Shown piece by piece: positions 55,333 through 64,000 of a stretch of 64,000 nt of DNA; position 1 is the first letter of the stretch; every line of letters starts with the position of its first letter. Under the pieces are notes generated by a model. The model was not told the DNA's origin. It did not search any database and was given only the letters and a program-made list of their open reading frames with translations. The stretch spans positions 2,914,001 through 2,978,000 of the forward strand of contig NZ_CP014275.1 in assembly GCF_001578105.1 (NCBI RefSeq). Direction: 5' to 3'. This stretch comes from Martelella sp. AD-3. Its GTDB lineage: Bacteria; Pseudomonadota; Alphaproteobacteria; Rhizobiales; Rhizobiaceae. A program made the translations under genes and the position numbers.

Positions 55333-56748
55333 ATGGCATCGGAGCCGCTTGCGCTGGATATCGAGAAGGAGCCTTCCGGCCCGCTGTTTCTGGCGATTGC
55401 CGACGCGATCACCCGCGACATCATGCGTGGCCGCCTGAAGCCAGGCGCCCGTCTGCCGGGGACGCGGGCGCTGGCGCGCCAGCTCGGCGTTCACCGCAAT
55501 ACGGTTGACGCCGCCTACCAGGAGCTCATGACGCAGGGCTGGCTCCATGCGGAACCCGCACGCGGCACATTCGTCGCCGAGGATCTGCCCGACAGCATGG
55601 CGGAGCCGGTCTCCGTGTCCGTGCCCCCTGAGCCCGCAACCGTCCGCCTGCATCTCGCCTTCAGCGACGGCGCGCCCGATCCGAGGCTGGTGCCGGACAA
55701 GGCGCTGGCGCGCGCCTTCCGCCGTGCATTGCTGTCGCCGGCCTTCCGCGGCGGGGCGGATTATGGCGATGCCCGGGGCACGCCGGTCCTGCGTCACGCG
55801 CTGTCGTCCTATCTCGCCTCGGACCGGGGCGTGGTCGCCGATCCGGCGCGGCTGCTGATCACGCGTGGCAGCCAGATGGCGCTGTTCCTGGCGGCCAGGG
55901 CGGCGGTGAAACCCGGTCAGGCGATTGCCGTGGAAGAACCCGGCTACCCGCTGGCCTGGGAGGCCTTCCGGGCCGCGGGCGCTGCCGTGCGTGGCATTCC
56001 CGTCGATGCGGGCGGGCTGTCGGTCGCGGCGCTTGAGGCAGCGATTGAAAGCGATCCGCGCATCGCGGCGGTCTATGTCACGCCCCATCACCAGTATCCG
56101 ACCACGGTGACCATGGGCGCGGCGCGGCGGCTGCAGCTTCTGGACACCGTCGAGCGTCACGGCATCACGCTGATCGAGGATGACTACGATCACGAGTACC
56201 GCTTCGAAGGGCGCCCGGTCCTGCCGCTTGCGGCCCGGGCCCCGGCAGACCTGCCGCTGATCTATGTGGGTTCGCTCTCCAAACTGCTCTCGCCCGGTAT
56301 CCGCCTCGGCTATGCCATGGCCCCGGAGCCGCTGCTGACCCGCATGGCGGCCGCCCGTGCGGCCATCGACAGGCAGGGTGACGCGCCGCTCGAGGCCGCG
56401 CTGGCGGACCTGATCCGCGACGGCGATCTCGGCCGCCATGCGAGGAAGGCCCGTCGCATCTACCGGGCCCGGCGCGATGTCCTGGCGGCGGCTCTGTCAG
56501 CGCATCTGGACGGGCGGATCATGTTCGACAGCCCTGCGGGCGGGCTGGCCCTGTGGCTGCGGTGCGTGGACGTCTCCGCCGACACTTGGGCAGAGCGGGC
56601 CGGTGCGGCAGGGCTTGCGCTGATGCCCGGAACACGCTTCGCCCTTGATCGTCCAGCGCCGCAAGCCCTTCGTCTCGGCTATGCGGCGCTGGACGAGGGG
56701 CAGATGGCCCGGGCGGTGGATATCCTCGCCCGAAGCCTGCCCGATTGA
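55333..56748 (+). CDS. MocR-family (GntR wHTH-aminotransferase) transcriptional regulator
   Basis: In this 471-aa protein, an N-terminal GntR winged helix (about residues 15-85, LPGTRALARQLGVHRNTVDAAYQEL) is fused to a fold-type I aminotransferase domain. The domain has the PLP-binding Lys in YVGSLSKLLSPGIRLGY and IEDDYDHEYRF. Such proteins (PdxR, GabR) sense PLP or amino compounds. Its divergent position to an operon ending in pdxY suggests B6 control. The start is ATG at 55333; an adjacent GTG at 55330 is possible. It ends one base before the convergent bioB. Confidence 0.92.
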   Translation: MASEPLALDIEKEPSGPLFLAIADAITRDIMRGRLKPGARLPGTRALARQLGVHRNTVDAAYQELMTQGWLHAEPARGTFVAEDLPDSMAEPVSVSVPPEPATVRLHLAFSDGAPDPRLVPDKALARAFRRALLSPAFRGGADYGDARGTPVLRHALSSYLASDRGVVADPARLLITRGSQMALFLAARAAVKPGQAIAVEEPGYPLAWEAFRAAGAAVRGIPVDAGGLSVAALEAAIESDPRIAAVYVTPHHQYPTTVTMGAARRLQLLDTVERHGITLIEDDYDHEYRFEGRPVLPLAARAPADLPLIYVGSLSKLLSPGIRLGYAMAPEPLLTRMAAARAAIDRQGDAPLEAALADLIRDGDLGRHARKARRIYRARRDVLAAALSAHLDGRIMFDSPAGGLALWLRCVDVSADTWAERAGAAGLALMPGTRFALDRPAPQALRLGYAALDEGQMARAVDILARSLPD

Positions 56749-56749
56749 A

Positions 56750-57739
56750 CTATTCGGCCGCCATGGCGGAGCCTTGCGGCCTGGCGGGCGCCACATGCAT
56801 GCCGAGCCGTTGCAACAGGTCTTGGTCCTTCCAGGCCGCGGGGTTGCCGGTCGTCAGCAACTGTTCGCCGACGAAAATGGAATTCGCGCCGGCAAGGAAG
56901 CAGAGCGCCTGCAACGCGTCGCTCATCCCCGTGCGACCGGCGGAAAGCCGCACCACGGAGGCCGGCATCAGGATGCGGGCGAGCGCCACGAGACGGACGA
57001 GCGCGAACGGATCGACCGGGCTTGCGGTTTCCTGCACCGGCACGCCCTCGACCGGGTTCCACAGGTTGACCGGCACACTGTCGGGATGGGTGGGCAGGGT
57101 CGCGAGCGTCACCAGCATGGCGATGCGATCCTCTTCCGTTTCGCCCATGCCGACGATCCCGCCGCAACAGACCCTGATGCCACCCTTGCGCACATGCTCG
57201 ACCGTCTCCAGCCGGTCCGCCATCGTCCGCGTGGTGGCGATCTCGCGGTAATAGTCCGGCGCGGTATCGATATTGTGGTTGTAGAAATCAAGCCCGGCCG
57301 CCTTCAGCCGCGCCACCTGATCCGGTTTCAGCATGCCGAGCGTCATGCAGGTTTCGAGCCCGAGTTCCGAGACGCCCTGCACCATGGCGCAGAGCCTGTC
57401 CATGTCGCGGTCCTTGGGGCTGCGCCAGGCAGCCCCCATGCAGAAACGCTGCGCGCCCGCGTCCCTCGCGCGCCGGGCGGCTTCCAGCACATCGTCGGTC
57501 GCCATCAGCTTGGTCGCCTTCACGCCGGTCTGGTGGTGGGCCGATTGCGAGCAGTAGCCGCAATCCTCCGGGCAGCCGCCGGTCTTGATGCTCAAGAGGC
57601 TCGCCGTCTCGATCGCGGTCGGGTCGAAATGGGCCCGATGCAGGGACTGCGCCCGGTGGATCAGGTCGGGAAACGGAAGGGCATGGATCGCTCGCGCCTC
57701 GTCCATGGTCCAGTCGGTTCTGATCTTGGCGTCGGTCAT
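56750..57739 (-). CDS. bioB: biotin synthase BioB
   Basis: This 329-aa radical-SAM enzyme inserts sulfur into dethiobiotin. The SAM cluster motif is [14 protein letters not shown], and [24 protein letters not shown] and the [12 protein letters not shown] segment are typical. The auxiliary 2Fe-2S cluster cysteines ([23 protein letters not shown]) and the Arg in VRLSAGR are present. ATG at 57739 overlaps bioY (ATGA), with AAAGG upstream. The gene belongs to the BioR-controlled bioY-bioB unit. Other bio genes are not in the window, so dethiobiotin may be made from genes elsewhere. Confidence 0.96.
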   Translation of the reverse strand: MTDAKIRTDWTMDEARAIHALPFPDLIHRAQSLHRAHFDPTAIETASLLSIKTGGCPEDCGYCSQSAHHQTGVKATKLMATDDVLEAARRARDAGAQRFCMGAAWRSPKDRDMDRLCAMVQGVSELGLETCMTLGMLKPDQVARLKAAGLDFYNHNIDTAPDYYREIATTRTMADRLETVEHVRKGGIRVCCGGIVGMGETEEDRIAMLVTLATLPTHPDSVPVNLWNPVEGVPVQETASPVDPFALVRLVALARILMPASVVRLSAGRTGMSDALQALCFLAGANSIFVGEQLLTTGNPAAWKDQDLLQRLGMHVAPARPQGSAMAAE

Positions 57740-58293
57740 GCCGCGCGACCTTTGAGGCGGCCGAGGCCGGTGATCAGGGCGACCGCCAGCGCGATCTTGA
57801 TCAGATCGCCGAGGATGAACGGAGCGAGGCCGGCGGCGATCAGGCCGGTGGCCGGCACGAACAATGCGAGCCATGCCAGGCCGAAGGCATAGACCACGGC
57901 GAGACCGGCGAGCATCGCCAGCGCCAGCCACATCGGGCCATTCGCTTCGGCCAGCCTGCCGACCACGAGGGTCGAGAGTAGATAGCCGATGAGATAGCCG
58001 CCGGTCGGCCCTGCCATGTAGGCAAGTCCGATCCCGCGCTCCGGTGAGCCGGAAAACACCGGAAGGCCCATCGCCCCGGCACCGAGATAGGCGGCCATCG
58101 CTGCAAAACCGAGCCGGGGACCGAGAGCCGCAGCCAGAAAGAACACCGCGAGCGTGTGCAGTGTCATCGGCACGGGCCAGAACGGGATCTGCACCTTGGC
58201 GCCGATCGTGATCAGTGCCGCGCCGAAGAGCGTGAGGGCGACACCGCGCCAGAGTGATGTCGGGCGGGCCAGAGAAGGGGTGAGCAAGGCCAT
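57736..58293 (-). CDS. bioY: biotin transporter substrate-binding subunit BioY
   Basis: This 185-aa S-component of a biotin ECF-type transporter has six hydrophobic segments. The BioY pattern is clear: [36 protein letters not shown] and [19 protein letters not shown]. No bioMN genes adjoin it; solitary BioY can act alone. It is coupled to bioB and preceded by two BioR boxes. Confidence 0.94.
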   Translation of the reverse strand: MALLTPSLARPTSLWRGVALTLFGAALITIGAKVQIPFWPVPMTLHTLAVFFLAAALGPRLGFAAMAAYLGAGAMGLPVFSGSPERGIGLAYMAGPTGGYLIGYLLSTLVVGRLAEANGPMWLALAMLAGLAVVYAFGLAWLALFVPATGLIAAGLAPFILGDLIKIALAVALITGLGRLKGRAA

Positions 58294-58323
58294 GTGGCTG
58301 TTCTCCGAAGATAGGTTTCGACA

Positions 58324-58333
58324 CTATCTATAA
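58324..58333. promoter_or_regulatory. BioR box in the bioYB promoter (one mismatch)
   Basis: CTATCTATAA differs by one base from the BioR palindrome TTATCTATAA. It lies 31 bases upstream of the bioY start. Confidence 0.7.
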
Positions 58334-58365
58334 TTCCGGAGTCATCCTCATGCGATCAATACAGA

Positions 58366-58375
58366 TTATAGATAA
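58366..58375. promoter_or_regulatory. BioR box in the bioYB promoter (perfect)
   Basis: TTATAGATAA is an exact BioR palindrome, immediately after the bioR stop codon and 73 bases upstream of the bioY start. Confidence 0.85.
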
Positions 58376-59044
58376 TCAACCAGGAATCTCATAAGTCTCT
58401 CTGAGATCGCCATTTTTTGATGTCGGCTTGCGCTTGCCGATCCAGCCTACGTGGCGTGCCAGGGTCGAACAGGCAAATTCGGTCTGGCCCTTCCGCAGGG
58501 CATCAAGGATGGCACGGTGGTCGTGGTCTGTGCGTGCCTCCCAGTCGCTGCGCCAAGCGGCAAACAGGAAGCGCGCGCTCGCCGCCTGCAGGTCGTCGAT
58601 CGTGCGCAGCAGGCGCGGCATGTGGCACGGTGTGAGGATCAGATGATGAAATCTGCGGTTCGCGGCCTCCCAGTCCCGGACATTGCCGGCGCGATCGCCA
58701 TGCCGGGTAACCTCTTCTGCCTCATCGAGAATTGTCCGCGTCAAGTTTGGCGCAGCATGGCGTAGGGCTAGCGATTCGAGGCTCGCCCGCATCTCGGCGA
58801 CCTCGCGCAATTCGGCGATATCGAACTCGGTGACGCGGAACCCGCGCCAAGGCTCGCTCTCCGCCAGCCCCTGCTTTTGCAGCGCGCGAAAGGCCTCGCG
58901 CACCGGTACGTGGCTGGCGCTGAACTCCGCCGCGACATGATCCTGCCGCAACCGCGCGCCGGGCTGTATTGCGCCAGATATGATCCGATCCGCGAGAATG
59001 CGCGCAATCCGGTCGGAAATGGTTTCATCGGTCTCTTTGGTCAT
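58376..59044 (-). CDS. bioR: BioR-type GntR-family biotin regulator
   Basis: This is a 222-aa GntR/FCD regulator. The N-terminal winged helix (residues about 8-75) contains GARLRQDHVAAEFSASHVPVREAFRALQKQGL. A helical FCD domain with Asp/His ligand-site residues (EMRASLESLALRHA, FHHLILTPCHMP) follows. The assignment to BioR rests on the adjacent bioY-bioB and on three TTATAGATAA-type boxes, the known BioR motif of alphaproteobacteria. One box abuts its own start, implying autoregulation. Confidence 0.92.
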   Translation of the reverse strand: MTKETDETISDRIARILADRIISGAIQPGARLRQDHVAAEFSASHVPVREAFRALQKQGLAESEPWRGFRVTEFDIAELREVAEMRASLESLALRHAAPNLTRTILDEAEEVTRHGDRAGNVRDWEAANRRFHHLILTPCHMPRLLRTIDDLQAASARFLFAAWRSDWEARTDHDHRAILDALRKGQTEFACSTLARHVGWIGKRKPTSKNGDLRETYEIPG

Positions 59045-59047
59045 GCA

Positions 59048-59057
59048 TTATAGATAA
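59048..59057. promoter_or_regulatory. BioR box at the bioR start (perfect)
   Basis: TTATAGATAA ends three bases before the bioR ATG (59042-59044). Binding here would block the bioR promoter or its translation start region, the autoregulatory arrangement known for BioR. Confidence 0.85.
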
Positions 59058-59515
59058 TCGACGTCACTTATGAAGTCGACGTTAGTAGCTCGAATTGGAC
59101 CTAGGGTGCGGCGAGCGACGAACTGGCTTCGGTTTGTTGAGGCGCAAGTATTCGACCGTGATCATCGGTCGCGCTATCGGGCACCTTTATGTGCTCTATC
59201 CCAACACCAGCGGCTAAAGTCGCCCATTCTGGCGGCAAGCAACCCCAAGAGAAGGCCAGGTCCCGATCACTGTTCCGACCTCAGCACGTTGACAGCAGCA
59301 CTAAGTTCGACTTATACGATGACTTGTATCGGAACGCGGACCAGCGTGGACAGCTAATTTTAAGCTGCTTTTCGTCGATATACTCACAAACAGTTCTGAG
59401 CCGATCCAGATAGGATATTGATCCATCTGGCCTTGTCGCGAGATCCCTTTCTCGACCCCTCCCGCCGTTAATTCATCCCGCCCAAACGCGATCGCGATCG
59501 CGAAGACGTATTTTT
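59058..59515. other. intergenic region between bioR and IS21
   Basis: No gene is recognised in these 458 bases. On the minus strand a stretch from the IS edge down to a stop at 59301 stays open for about 70 codons (for example YVFAIAIAFGRDELTAGG). It has no family I can name and may be a gene remnant cut by the insertion. The base composition is lower in GC than the surrounding core. Confidence 0.4.
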
Positions 59516-59581
59516 TGTTGATTTGCGCTGAGAACTGACCCGGGATTTGCGCCGAGAATTGACCCGCCTTTATATAACGTT

Positions 59582-60382
59582 CTATTCGGTTGTCGTGGTC
59601 AAGTTCCTCCGTCTCTCCTTTGTTGTTTTGGTTTCATGAGCTGAGCTGTTCTTGAAGCGAAAGCTGTCGTTTCCGGTCTCGAGGATATGGCAGTGGTGGG
59701 TAAGGCGGTCGAGCAGCGCGGTGGTCATCTTGGCATCGCCGAACACGCTGGCCCATTCACTGAAGCTGAGGTTGGTGGTGATGATTACGCTGGTGTGCTC
59801 GTAGAGTTTGCTCAGCAAATGGAAGAGCAGTGCGCCACCTGAGGCACTAAACGGCAGATATCCCAGTTCATCCAGAATGACGAGATCGGAATGAGCCAGG
59901 CGATTGGCGATCTGACCCGGGCGGCCTTGGGCCTTCTCCTGTTCCAGCGCGTTGACCAGTTCGACTGTTGAGAAGAACCGAACCCGCTTGTGGTGATGCT
60001 CAATGGCCTGAACGCCGATCGCGGTGGCAATGTGCGTTTTACCTGTACCGGGACCGCCGACCAGAACGATATTGTTGGCGGCGTCGAGGAACTCGCAGCG
60101 ATGGAGCTGGCGCACAAGCGCTTCGTTGACCTCACTGCTGGCAAAGTCGAAGCCGTTCAGATCACGGTAGGCTGGAAAGCGTGCGGTCTTGAGCTGATAG
60201 GCAGTCGAACGGACTTCCCTCTCGGCGGTTTCGGCCTTGAGGAGTTGTGACAGGACGGGGATTGCCGCTTCGAATGCCGGCGATCCTTGTTCGGTGAGCT
60301 CGCCGACGGCTTGGGCCATGCCATGCATCTTCAATTGACGCAGCATGATGACGATCGCGCCGCTTGCGGGGTTATGGCGCAT
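59582..60382 (-). CDS. istB: IS21-family helper ATPase IstB
   Basis: This 266-aa AAA+ ATPase activates the IstA transposase. Walker A is [16 protein letters not shown] and Walker B is [39 protein letters not shown] and [13 protein letters not shown] complete the IstB signature. The start overlaps the istA stop by 11 bases. It is intact. Confidence 0.95.
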   Translation of the reverse strand: MRHNPASGAIVIMLRQLKMHGMAQAVGELTEQGSPAFEAAIPVLSQLLKAETAEREVRSTAYQLKTARFPAYRDLNGFDFASSEVNEALVRQLHRCEFLDAANNIVLVGGPGTGKTHIATAIGVQAIEHHHKRVRFFSTVELVNALEQEKAQGRPGQIANRLAHSDLVILDELGYLPFSASGGALLFHLLSKLYEHTSVIITTNLSFSEWASVFGDAKMTTALLDRLTHHCHILETGNDSFRFKNSSAHETKTTKERRRNLTTTTE

Positions 60383-61898
60383 GGCGAGCCTCCGTCTTTC
60401 TCAGGGTGTCGTATCGTTCAACATTGGCCTTGGGCTCATTGGTGAGCGTCAGGGCTTGTGGTGCATCAATGGTGAGGGGCGTACAGGGTTTACCGTCGAC
60501 GAGGCGATGCAGCAGGTTCAGTACATGCGTCTTGGTCGGAACGCCTGACTTCAGCGCCAGGTCCACGGCCGAGAGCACCGCTTGTTCATCGTGCTGAAGG
60601 ACCAGCGCCAGAATATCGACCATCTCACGATCACCACCCGGCCTCTTGAGCAGGTATTGCTGTAAGGATCGGAATGCACCGGGGAGTTCGGCGAATGGCG
60701 CGCCATTGCGCAGGGCACCTGGCTTGCGTTGCACCACCGCCAGATAATGCCGCCAGTCGTAAATCGTCTGTCCCGGCCGGTCATGGGATCGATCGATGAC
60801 GCGGCGATGCTCGCAAACGATCTGACCTTCTGCAGCGATCACAACACGTTCCGGGTAAACCCGCATGCTCACCGGCCGGTTGGCGAAGGATGCCGGGACG
60901 CTGTAGCGATTGCGTTCCAGATGCACGAGGCAGGTCGGTGTGACCCGTTTCGTATATTCGACAAACCCGTCGAATGGCCGGGAGAGAGGCATCAATACCT
61001 GAGCCTCCTCAGCCCAGATGTCGGCGATGGTGCCGCGCATCTGACCATGCGGGGTCTTGGTCCAGAACTCCTTGCAGCGAAGCTCAAGCCAATCGTTCAG
61101 GGCTTCCAATGACGGGAAGCGGGGTATGGGTTGGAAGAATCGATGGCGTGCATCCTGCACATTCTTCTCGACCTGTCCCTTCTCCCAGCCGGATGCAGGA
61201 TTGCAGAACTCGGGCTCAAACACATAGTGGCTGGCCATCGCCAGGAAACGGACGTTGACGTCGCGATCCTTGCCACGGCCGACCTTGTCGATCGCCGTGC
61301 GCATATTGTCGTAGATCCCACGTCCTGGAATGCCGCCGAAGACGCGGAATGCATGATTGTGGGCGTCGAACAGCATCTCGTGCGTCTGCAGGAGGTAGGC
61401 CCGGACGATAAAGGCGCGGCTATAACTCAGCTTGGTATGCGCTACCTGCAGCTTGGTGCGCTCATTGTCGATGATGGCCCAATCTTCAGACCAGTCGAAC
61501 TGGAAGGCTTCGCCCGGCTCAAATGCCAGAGGCACGAACGTTCCGCGCCCTGTCGTCTGGAATTCCCTTTGCCGGTCCGCCTTCCATTCCCGGGCAAAGG
61601 CTGCAACACGGCAATAGGAACCCTCATAGCCGAGGCTCATCAGGTCGGCATGGAGTTGCTTCAAGGTGCGCTTTTGCTTGCGGCCCTTCTTTGACTCCGT
61701 CTTCAGCCAGGCCGACAGCCGATCCGCATACGGATCAAGCTTGCTCGGCCGCTCCGGGACTTTGAACTTCGGTTCAACGCCGTCAAGTCGCAGATATTTC
61801 CGGACGGTATTCCGGGATAGGCCGGTCCTGCGACAAATCTCCCGGATCGATAAATGCTCTCGAAAATGCCAGCGCCGAATTACGCTCAATAACGCCAT
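60372..61898 (-). CDS. istA: IS21-family transposase IstA
   Basis: This 508-aa DDE transposase has an N-terminal helix-turn-helix ([20 protein letters not shown]). The integrase core has [28 protein letters not shown] and the Glu in [21 protein letters not shown]-terminal beta-barrel Mu-type domain follows. ATG at 61898 has GGAG eight bases upstream; GTG at 61907 would add three residues. It is intact, so the element looks potentially active. Confidence 0.95.
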   Translation of the reverse strand: MALLSVIRRWHFREHLSIREICRRTGLSRNTVRKYLRLDGVEPKFKVPERPSKLDPYADRLSAWLKTESKKGRKQKRTLKQLHADLMSLGYEGSYCRVAAFAREWKADRQREFQTTGRGTFVPLAFEPGEAFQFDWSEDWAIIDNERTKLQVAHTKLSYSRAFIVRAYLLQTHEMLFDAHNHAFRVFGGIPGRGIYDNMRTAIDKVGRGKDRDVNVRFLAMASHYVFEPEFCNPASGWEKGQVEKNVQDARHRFFQPIPRFPSLEALNDWLELRCKEFWTKTPHGQMRGTIADIWAEEAQVLMPLSRPFDGFVEYTKRVTPTCLVHLERNRYSVPASFANRPVSMRVYPERVVIAAEGQIVCEHRRVIDRSHDRPGQTIYDWRHYLAVVQRKPGALRNGAPFAELPGAFRSLQQYLLKRPGGDREMVDILALVLQHDEQAVLSAVDLALKSGVPTKTHVLNLLHRLVDGKPCTPLTIDAPQALTLTNEPKANVERYDTLRKTEARHAP

Positions 61899-61994
61899 GT
61901 CGATCACTCCAGAACCCCCGCTTGAACCTCGCGAGGGGTGATTGAAACATGGGTCAAATCTCAGTGATAATTTCCCGCAATCCCGGGTCAGTTC

Positions 61995-62663
61995 TCAGCG
62001 CAAATCAACAGCCAGCAGGAAGAGCGGTGCTGCGGCAGCCCAAGCCTGCGGGATGCACGAGACGGGGTAGAACGTAGGCCCCTTCCCGCGCTGGCGAACG
62101 AAGCCGCAGTAGAGCTCGGGCAGTCGCCTGAGATCGATGTAGGTCGATGCGGCAAACAGTGCTTCGAAGATGCGTGCTGCCTCGGCCCGGTAGCCGTACC
62201 GCACGAAACCGGCAGCGATCAGCGCATTATCATGCGGCCAGACCGATCCGTTGTGATAGCTCATCGGATTGTAGCGTGCCTCGGAGGCGGCAATAGTGCG
62301 TACACCCCAGCCACAGAAAGATGACTGCGCCATCAGGGTCCGGACGACCTTCTCGGCGCGTTCCGGAAAAGCAATCCCCGTGAACAGCGCATGACCGGCA
62401 TTCGACGAGCGGACGCGGCAAGGTTTCTTTTCGCCGTCGAGCGTCAGGATATAGGTTTGCAGCTCTTCGTCAAAGAACGCTTTGTCGAAGTTGATGCGCA
62501 ATGTCTCGGCCATTCGGTCGAAACTCAAGGCGTCATCGTCCTTACCCAGCTGGCGGGCAATGATCGCGGCCGCCCGCCAGGCGCCATAGACATAGGCCTG
62601 CACCTCCACCAGGGCGATCGGCCCTGTCGCAAGCCTGCCGTCCTCGTGGTGTCCGTCGTCGAA
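61995..62663 (-). pseudogene. amylo-alpha-1,6-glucosidase (glycogen-debranching) fragment
   Basis: An open stretch of about 220 codons contains GHHEDGRLATGPIALVEVQ, YVYGAWRAAA, NAGHALFTGIAFPERAEKV, WGVRTIAASEARYNPMSYHNG, SVWPHDNALIAAG, RLPELYCGF and YPVSCIPQAWAAAAP. These are the catalytic-domain signatures of amylo-alpha-1,6-glucosidases, including the WPHDN acid. The N-terminal part is missing because the IS3 element begins at about 62664. The last residues (VDLR) and the stop lie inside the IS21 right end, so the C-terminus is also lost. The fragment is not expected to make a working enzyme. Confidence 0.9.
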
Positions 62664-62723
62664 TGATTATGGACAGAATGGGGTCTGGCTATCAGGAGAG
62701 ATTGGCTCGTCTGATGTGTTGAT

Positions 62724-63704
62724 TTAAGCCGCGTTTGCGTGGTGTTGCAAGCGTCGGTTTTGAATGGTCTGTTGCTTGATCCTCTTTCGCTGTTTCAGGA
62801 TTTCGTCTCCTCTGCCGAAGTAGACATCCGCCGGTGTGAGGTTGCCGAGGCTCTCGTGGTATCGGCGATTGTTGTAATGGTCGATGAATGCGCCGATCTG
62901 CGCTTCAAGGTCTTCGGGGAAGAAGTAATTCTCGAGCAGGATCCGGTTTTTCAGCGTCTGGTGCCAGCGCTCGATCTTGCCTTGGGTCTGCGGATGACCG
63001 GGCGCGCCGTGAAGCTGCTCCATCTTCCTGTCCTTCAGCCAGTCCGCCAGGTCTTCGGCGATGTAGCATCCGCCATTATCCGACAGAAGCCGCGGTTTGT
63101 GCTCCACCTTGACGCTGTCGCAGCCGGATGCAGAAAGCGCAATGTTCAGCGTGTCGGTTACATCACCCACCTTCATGTTCGTGCACAGTTTCCATCCCAC
63201 GATATATCGGGAAAAGTCATCGAGGATGGTGGACAGATACAACCAGCCCCAGCCGATCACCTTCAGATAGGTGAAATCGGTTTGCCACATCTCATTGGGG
63301 CGAACGGTCTTGTCCCTGAATTCATTGTCCGCCTTGACGACAATGAAGGCTGGCGAGGTGATCAGATCGTGCGCCTTGAGCAGGCGATAGACGGACGCCT
63401 CTGATACGAAATAGCTTTTTGTGTCGGTGAAGGTCACCGCCAGTTCGCGCGGGGAGAGCTCCGGCTCTTCAAGCGCCAGCTCTATCACCTCGTCCCTGAT
63501 AGTATCGGGAATGCGGTTCCATACCCGTGACGGGGCGGATGAGCGGTCCTCCAGCCCCTCAACGCCAAAGCGCTGGAAACGGTCATACCAGCGGTAAAAG
63601 GTCTGGCGGGGAATGGCGAGCTGCTCCAGTGTCTTCTTCACCGGCAGGTGCGATTGCTCGACCAGCCGGATGATTTCCAACTTCTCGGATGCGGGGTATC
63701 TCAT
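62724..63704 (-). CDS. IS3-family transposase OrfB (DDE integrase)
   Basis: In this 326-aa protein, an N-terminal HTH-like part (HLPVKKTLEQLAIPRQTFYRWY) is followed by the rve core, with Asp in MWQTDFTYLKV, Asp in LLSDNGGCYIAEDL and Glu in GKIERWHQTLKNR. The start ATG at 63704 overlaps the orfA stop (ATGA), so expression may rely on coupling rather than the frameshift usual for the family. Confidence 0.93.
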   Translation of the reverse strand: MRYPASEKLEIIRLVEQSHLPVKKTLEQLAIPRQTFYRWYDRFQRFGVEGLEDRSSAPSRVWNRIPDTIRDEVIELALEEPELSPRELAVTFTDTKSYFVSEASVYRLLKAHDLITSPAFIVVKADNEFRDKTVRPNEMWQTDFTYLKVIGWGWLYLSTILDDFSRYIVGWKLCTNMKVGDVTDTLNIALSASGCDSVKVEHKPRLLSDNGGCYIAEDLADWLKDRKMEQLHGAPGHPQTQGKIERWHQTLKNRILLENYFFPEDLEAQIGAFIDHYNNRRYHESLGNLTPADVYFGRGDEILKQRKRIKQQTIQNRRLQHHANAA

Positions 63705-64000
63705 TCTTCTGCGTCCCCATCCCCGATCATGCTTTTTTTGAGCAGGCGCAGCTCCAGCGTCTGCTCGGCCACGACCTCTTTCAGATCGCGTGTTTCCCGA
63801 CGTAATGCCTTCACCTCATCCGTCGTTGCGGCCCGAGCCGTATCGCCGGCCAGGCGCCGCTTGCCGGCCTCGAGAAATTCCTTCGACCAAGTGTAATACA
63901 TGCTTTCGGCGATACCCTCGCGGCGGCAGAGCGCGGCGATACTGTCTTCGCCGCGCAGGCCTTCCAGCACAATGCGGATCTTTTCCTCGGCCGAATAGGA
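63701..64000 (-). CDS. IS3-family transposase OrfA (5' end outside the window)
   Basis: The visible 99 codons encode a helix-turn-helix (IAALCRREGIAESMYYTWSKEFLEAG) and a leucine-zipper-like tail (LRRETRDLKEVVAEQTLELRLLKKS), the standard IS3 OrfA layout. The frame stays open to the window edge (YSAEEKIRIVLEGL), so the start is beyond 64000. Confidence 0.92.
   Translation of the reverse strand, partial: SYSAEEKIRIVLEGLRGEDSIAALCRREGIAESMYYTWSKEFLEAGKRRLAGDTARAATTDEVKALRRETRDLKEVVAEQTLELRLLKKSMIGDGDAEE

Larger units (their letters stand above)
59516..62010 (-). mobile_element. IS21-family insertion sequence (2495 bp)
   Basis: Perfect 32-bp terminal inverted repeats start TGTTGATTTGCGCTGAG (59516-59547 and 61979-62010). 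A second, imperfect copy of the left repeat follows at once (TTTGCGCCGAGAATTGACCC), as is usual for IS21. It carries istA and istB in overlapping order. The flanks (GTATTTTT on the left, GCCAGCAG on the right) show no target duplication, suggesting loss of DNA on at least one side. Confidence 0.93.
62664..64000 (-). mobile_element. IS3-family insertion sequence (partial, runs off the window)
   Basis: It contains orfA (HTH) and orfB (DDE integrase) in the IS3 order. The left end is placed at TGATTATGGACAG (62664), where the reading frame of the debranching enzyme is broken. The other end and any target duplication lie outside the window. Confidence 0.85.

Noticed and set aside
59070..59357. 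A 95-codon plus-strand open frame between bioR and IS21
   Set aside because: It overlaps the bioR promoter region, lacks a ribosome site, has low-complexity composition and shows no family resemblance.

Overview
The window looks like a chromosomal segment of a GC-rich alphaproteobacterium of the order Hyphomicrobiales (Rhizobiales), probably Rhizobiaceae or a close relative. The grounds are the tRNA-Trp-secE-nusG-rplKAJ order, a BioR-type biotin regulator with its TTATAGATAA boxes, a rhizobial-type degenerate dihydroorotase next to pyrB, a CtrA-like TTAA-N7-TTAAC box, and RIME-like intergenic palindromes. The genus cannot be fixed from sequence reading alone.

Layout. 1-3.1 kb: translation and transcription operon on the minus strand (tRNA-Trp, secE, nusG, rplK, rplA, rplJ). 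3.4-11.3 kb: a dimethylglycine/sarcosine-dehydrogenase-like flavoenzyme, a large MscS-type channel, a DUF924 protein, a PerM-type membrane protein and a PPOX-fold protein. 11.3-12.35 kb: IS481-family element, copy A. 12.35-33.1 kb: mostly housekeeping genes: DUF971 protein, moaA, EamA permease, mobA, a methyltransferase, yidD, an IscU-like scaffold, hisI, a CBS protein, a rhomboid protease, a D,D-carboxypeptidase, two OmpA lipoproteins, an RND pump, a PcrA/UvrD helicase, a PAS-GGDEF-EAL protein and pncA. 33.2-34.2 kb: IS481 copy B, inverted relative to A. 34.3-41.8 kb: a TetR-controlled DUF1772/NAD(P)-binding pair, DUF2164, azlCD, aminopeptidase P, a DUF1127 peptide and an AidB-like dehydrogenase. 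42-52.5 kb: pyrB-pyrC'-plsY-dprA, a small orphan gene, topA-rnr and a DUF983 protein. 53-59 kb: a vitamin region with two modules. One is a GATase-MOSC-pdxY operon facing a MocR-type regulator; the other is bioR-bioY-bioB with three BioR boxes. 59.5-64 kb: an IS21 element and an IS3 element (running off the window) that enclose a truncated glycogen-debranching gene.

The most unusual signal is structural. A RIME-like palindromic element occurs five times. Three copies are exactly 107 bp from CTAG to CTAG; the other two are a 101-bp variant and a 47-bp deletion derivative. At four copies the bordering CTAG supplies the TAG stop codon of the neighbouring gene. Both IS481 copies are inserted exactly into such a border CTAG, with 6-bp duplications TCTAGC and TCTAGA, and their transposase has no stop codon of its own: it ends at the TAG of the duplicated target. 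At a further border (azlD-pepP) the repeat also encodes the C-terminus and stop of aminopeptidase P. No CRISPR array, prophage or defence island is visible.
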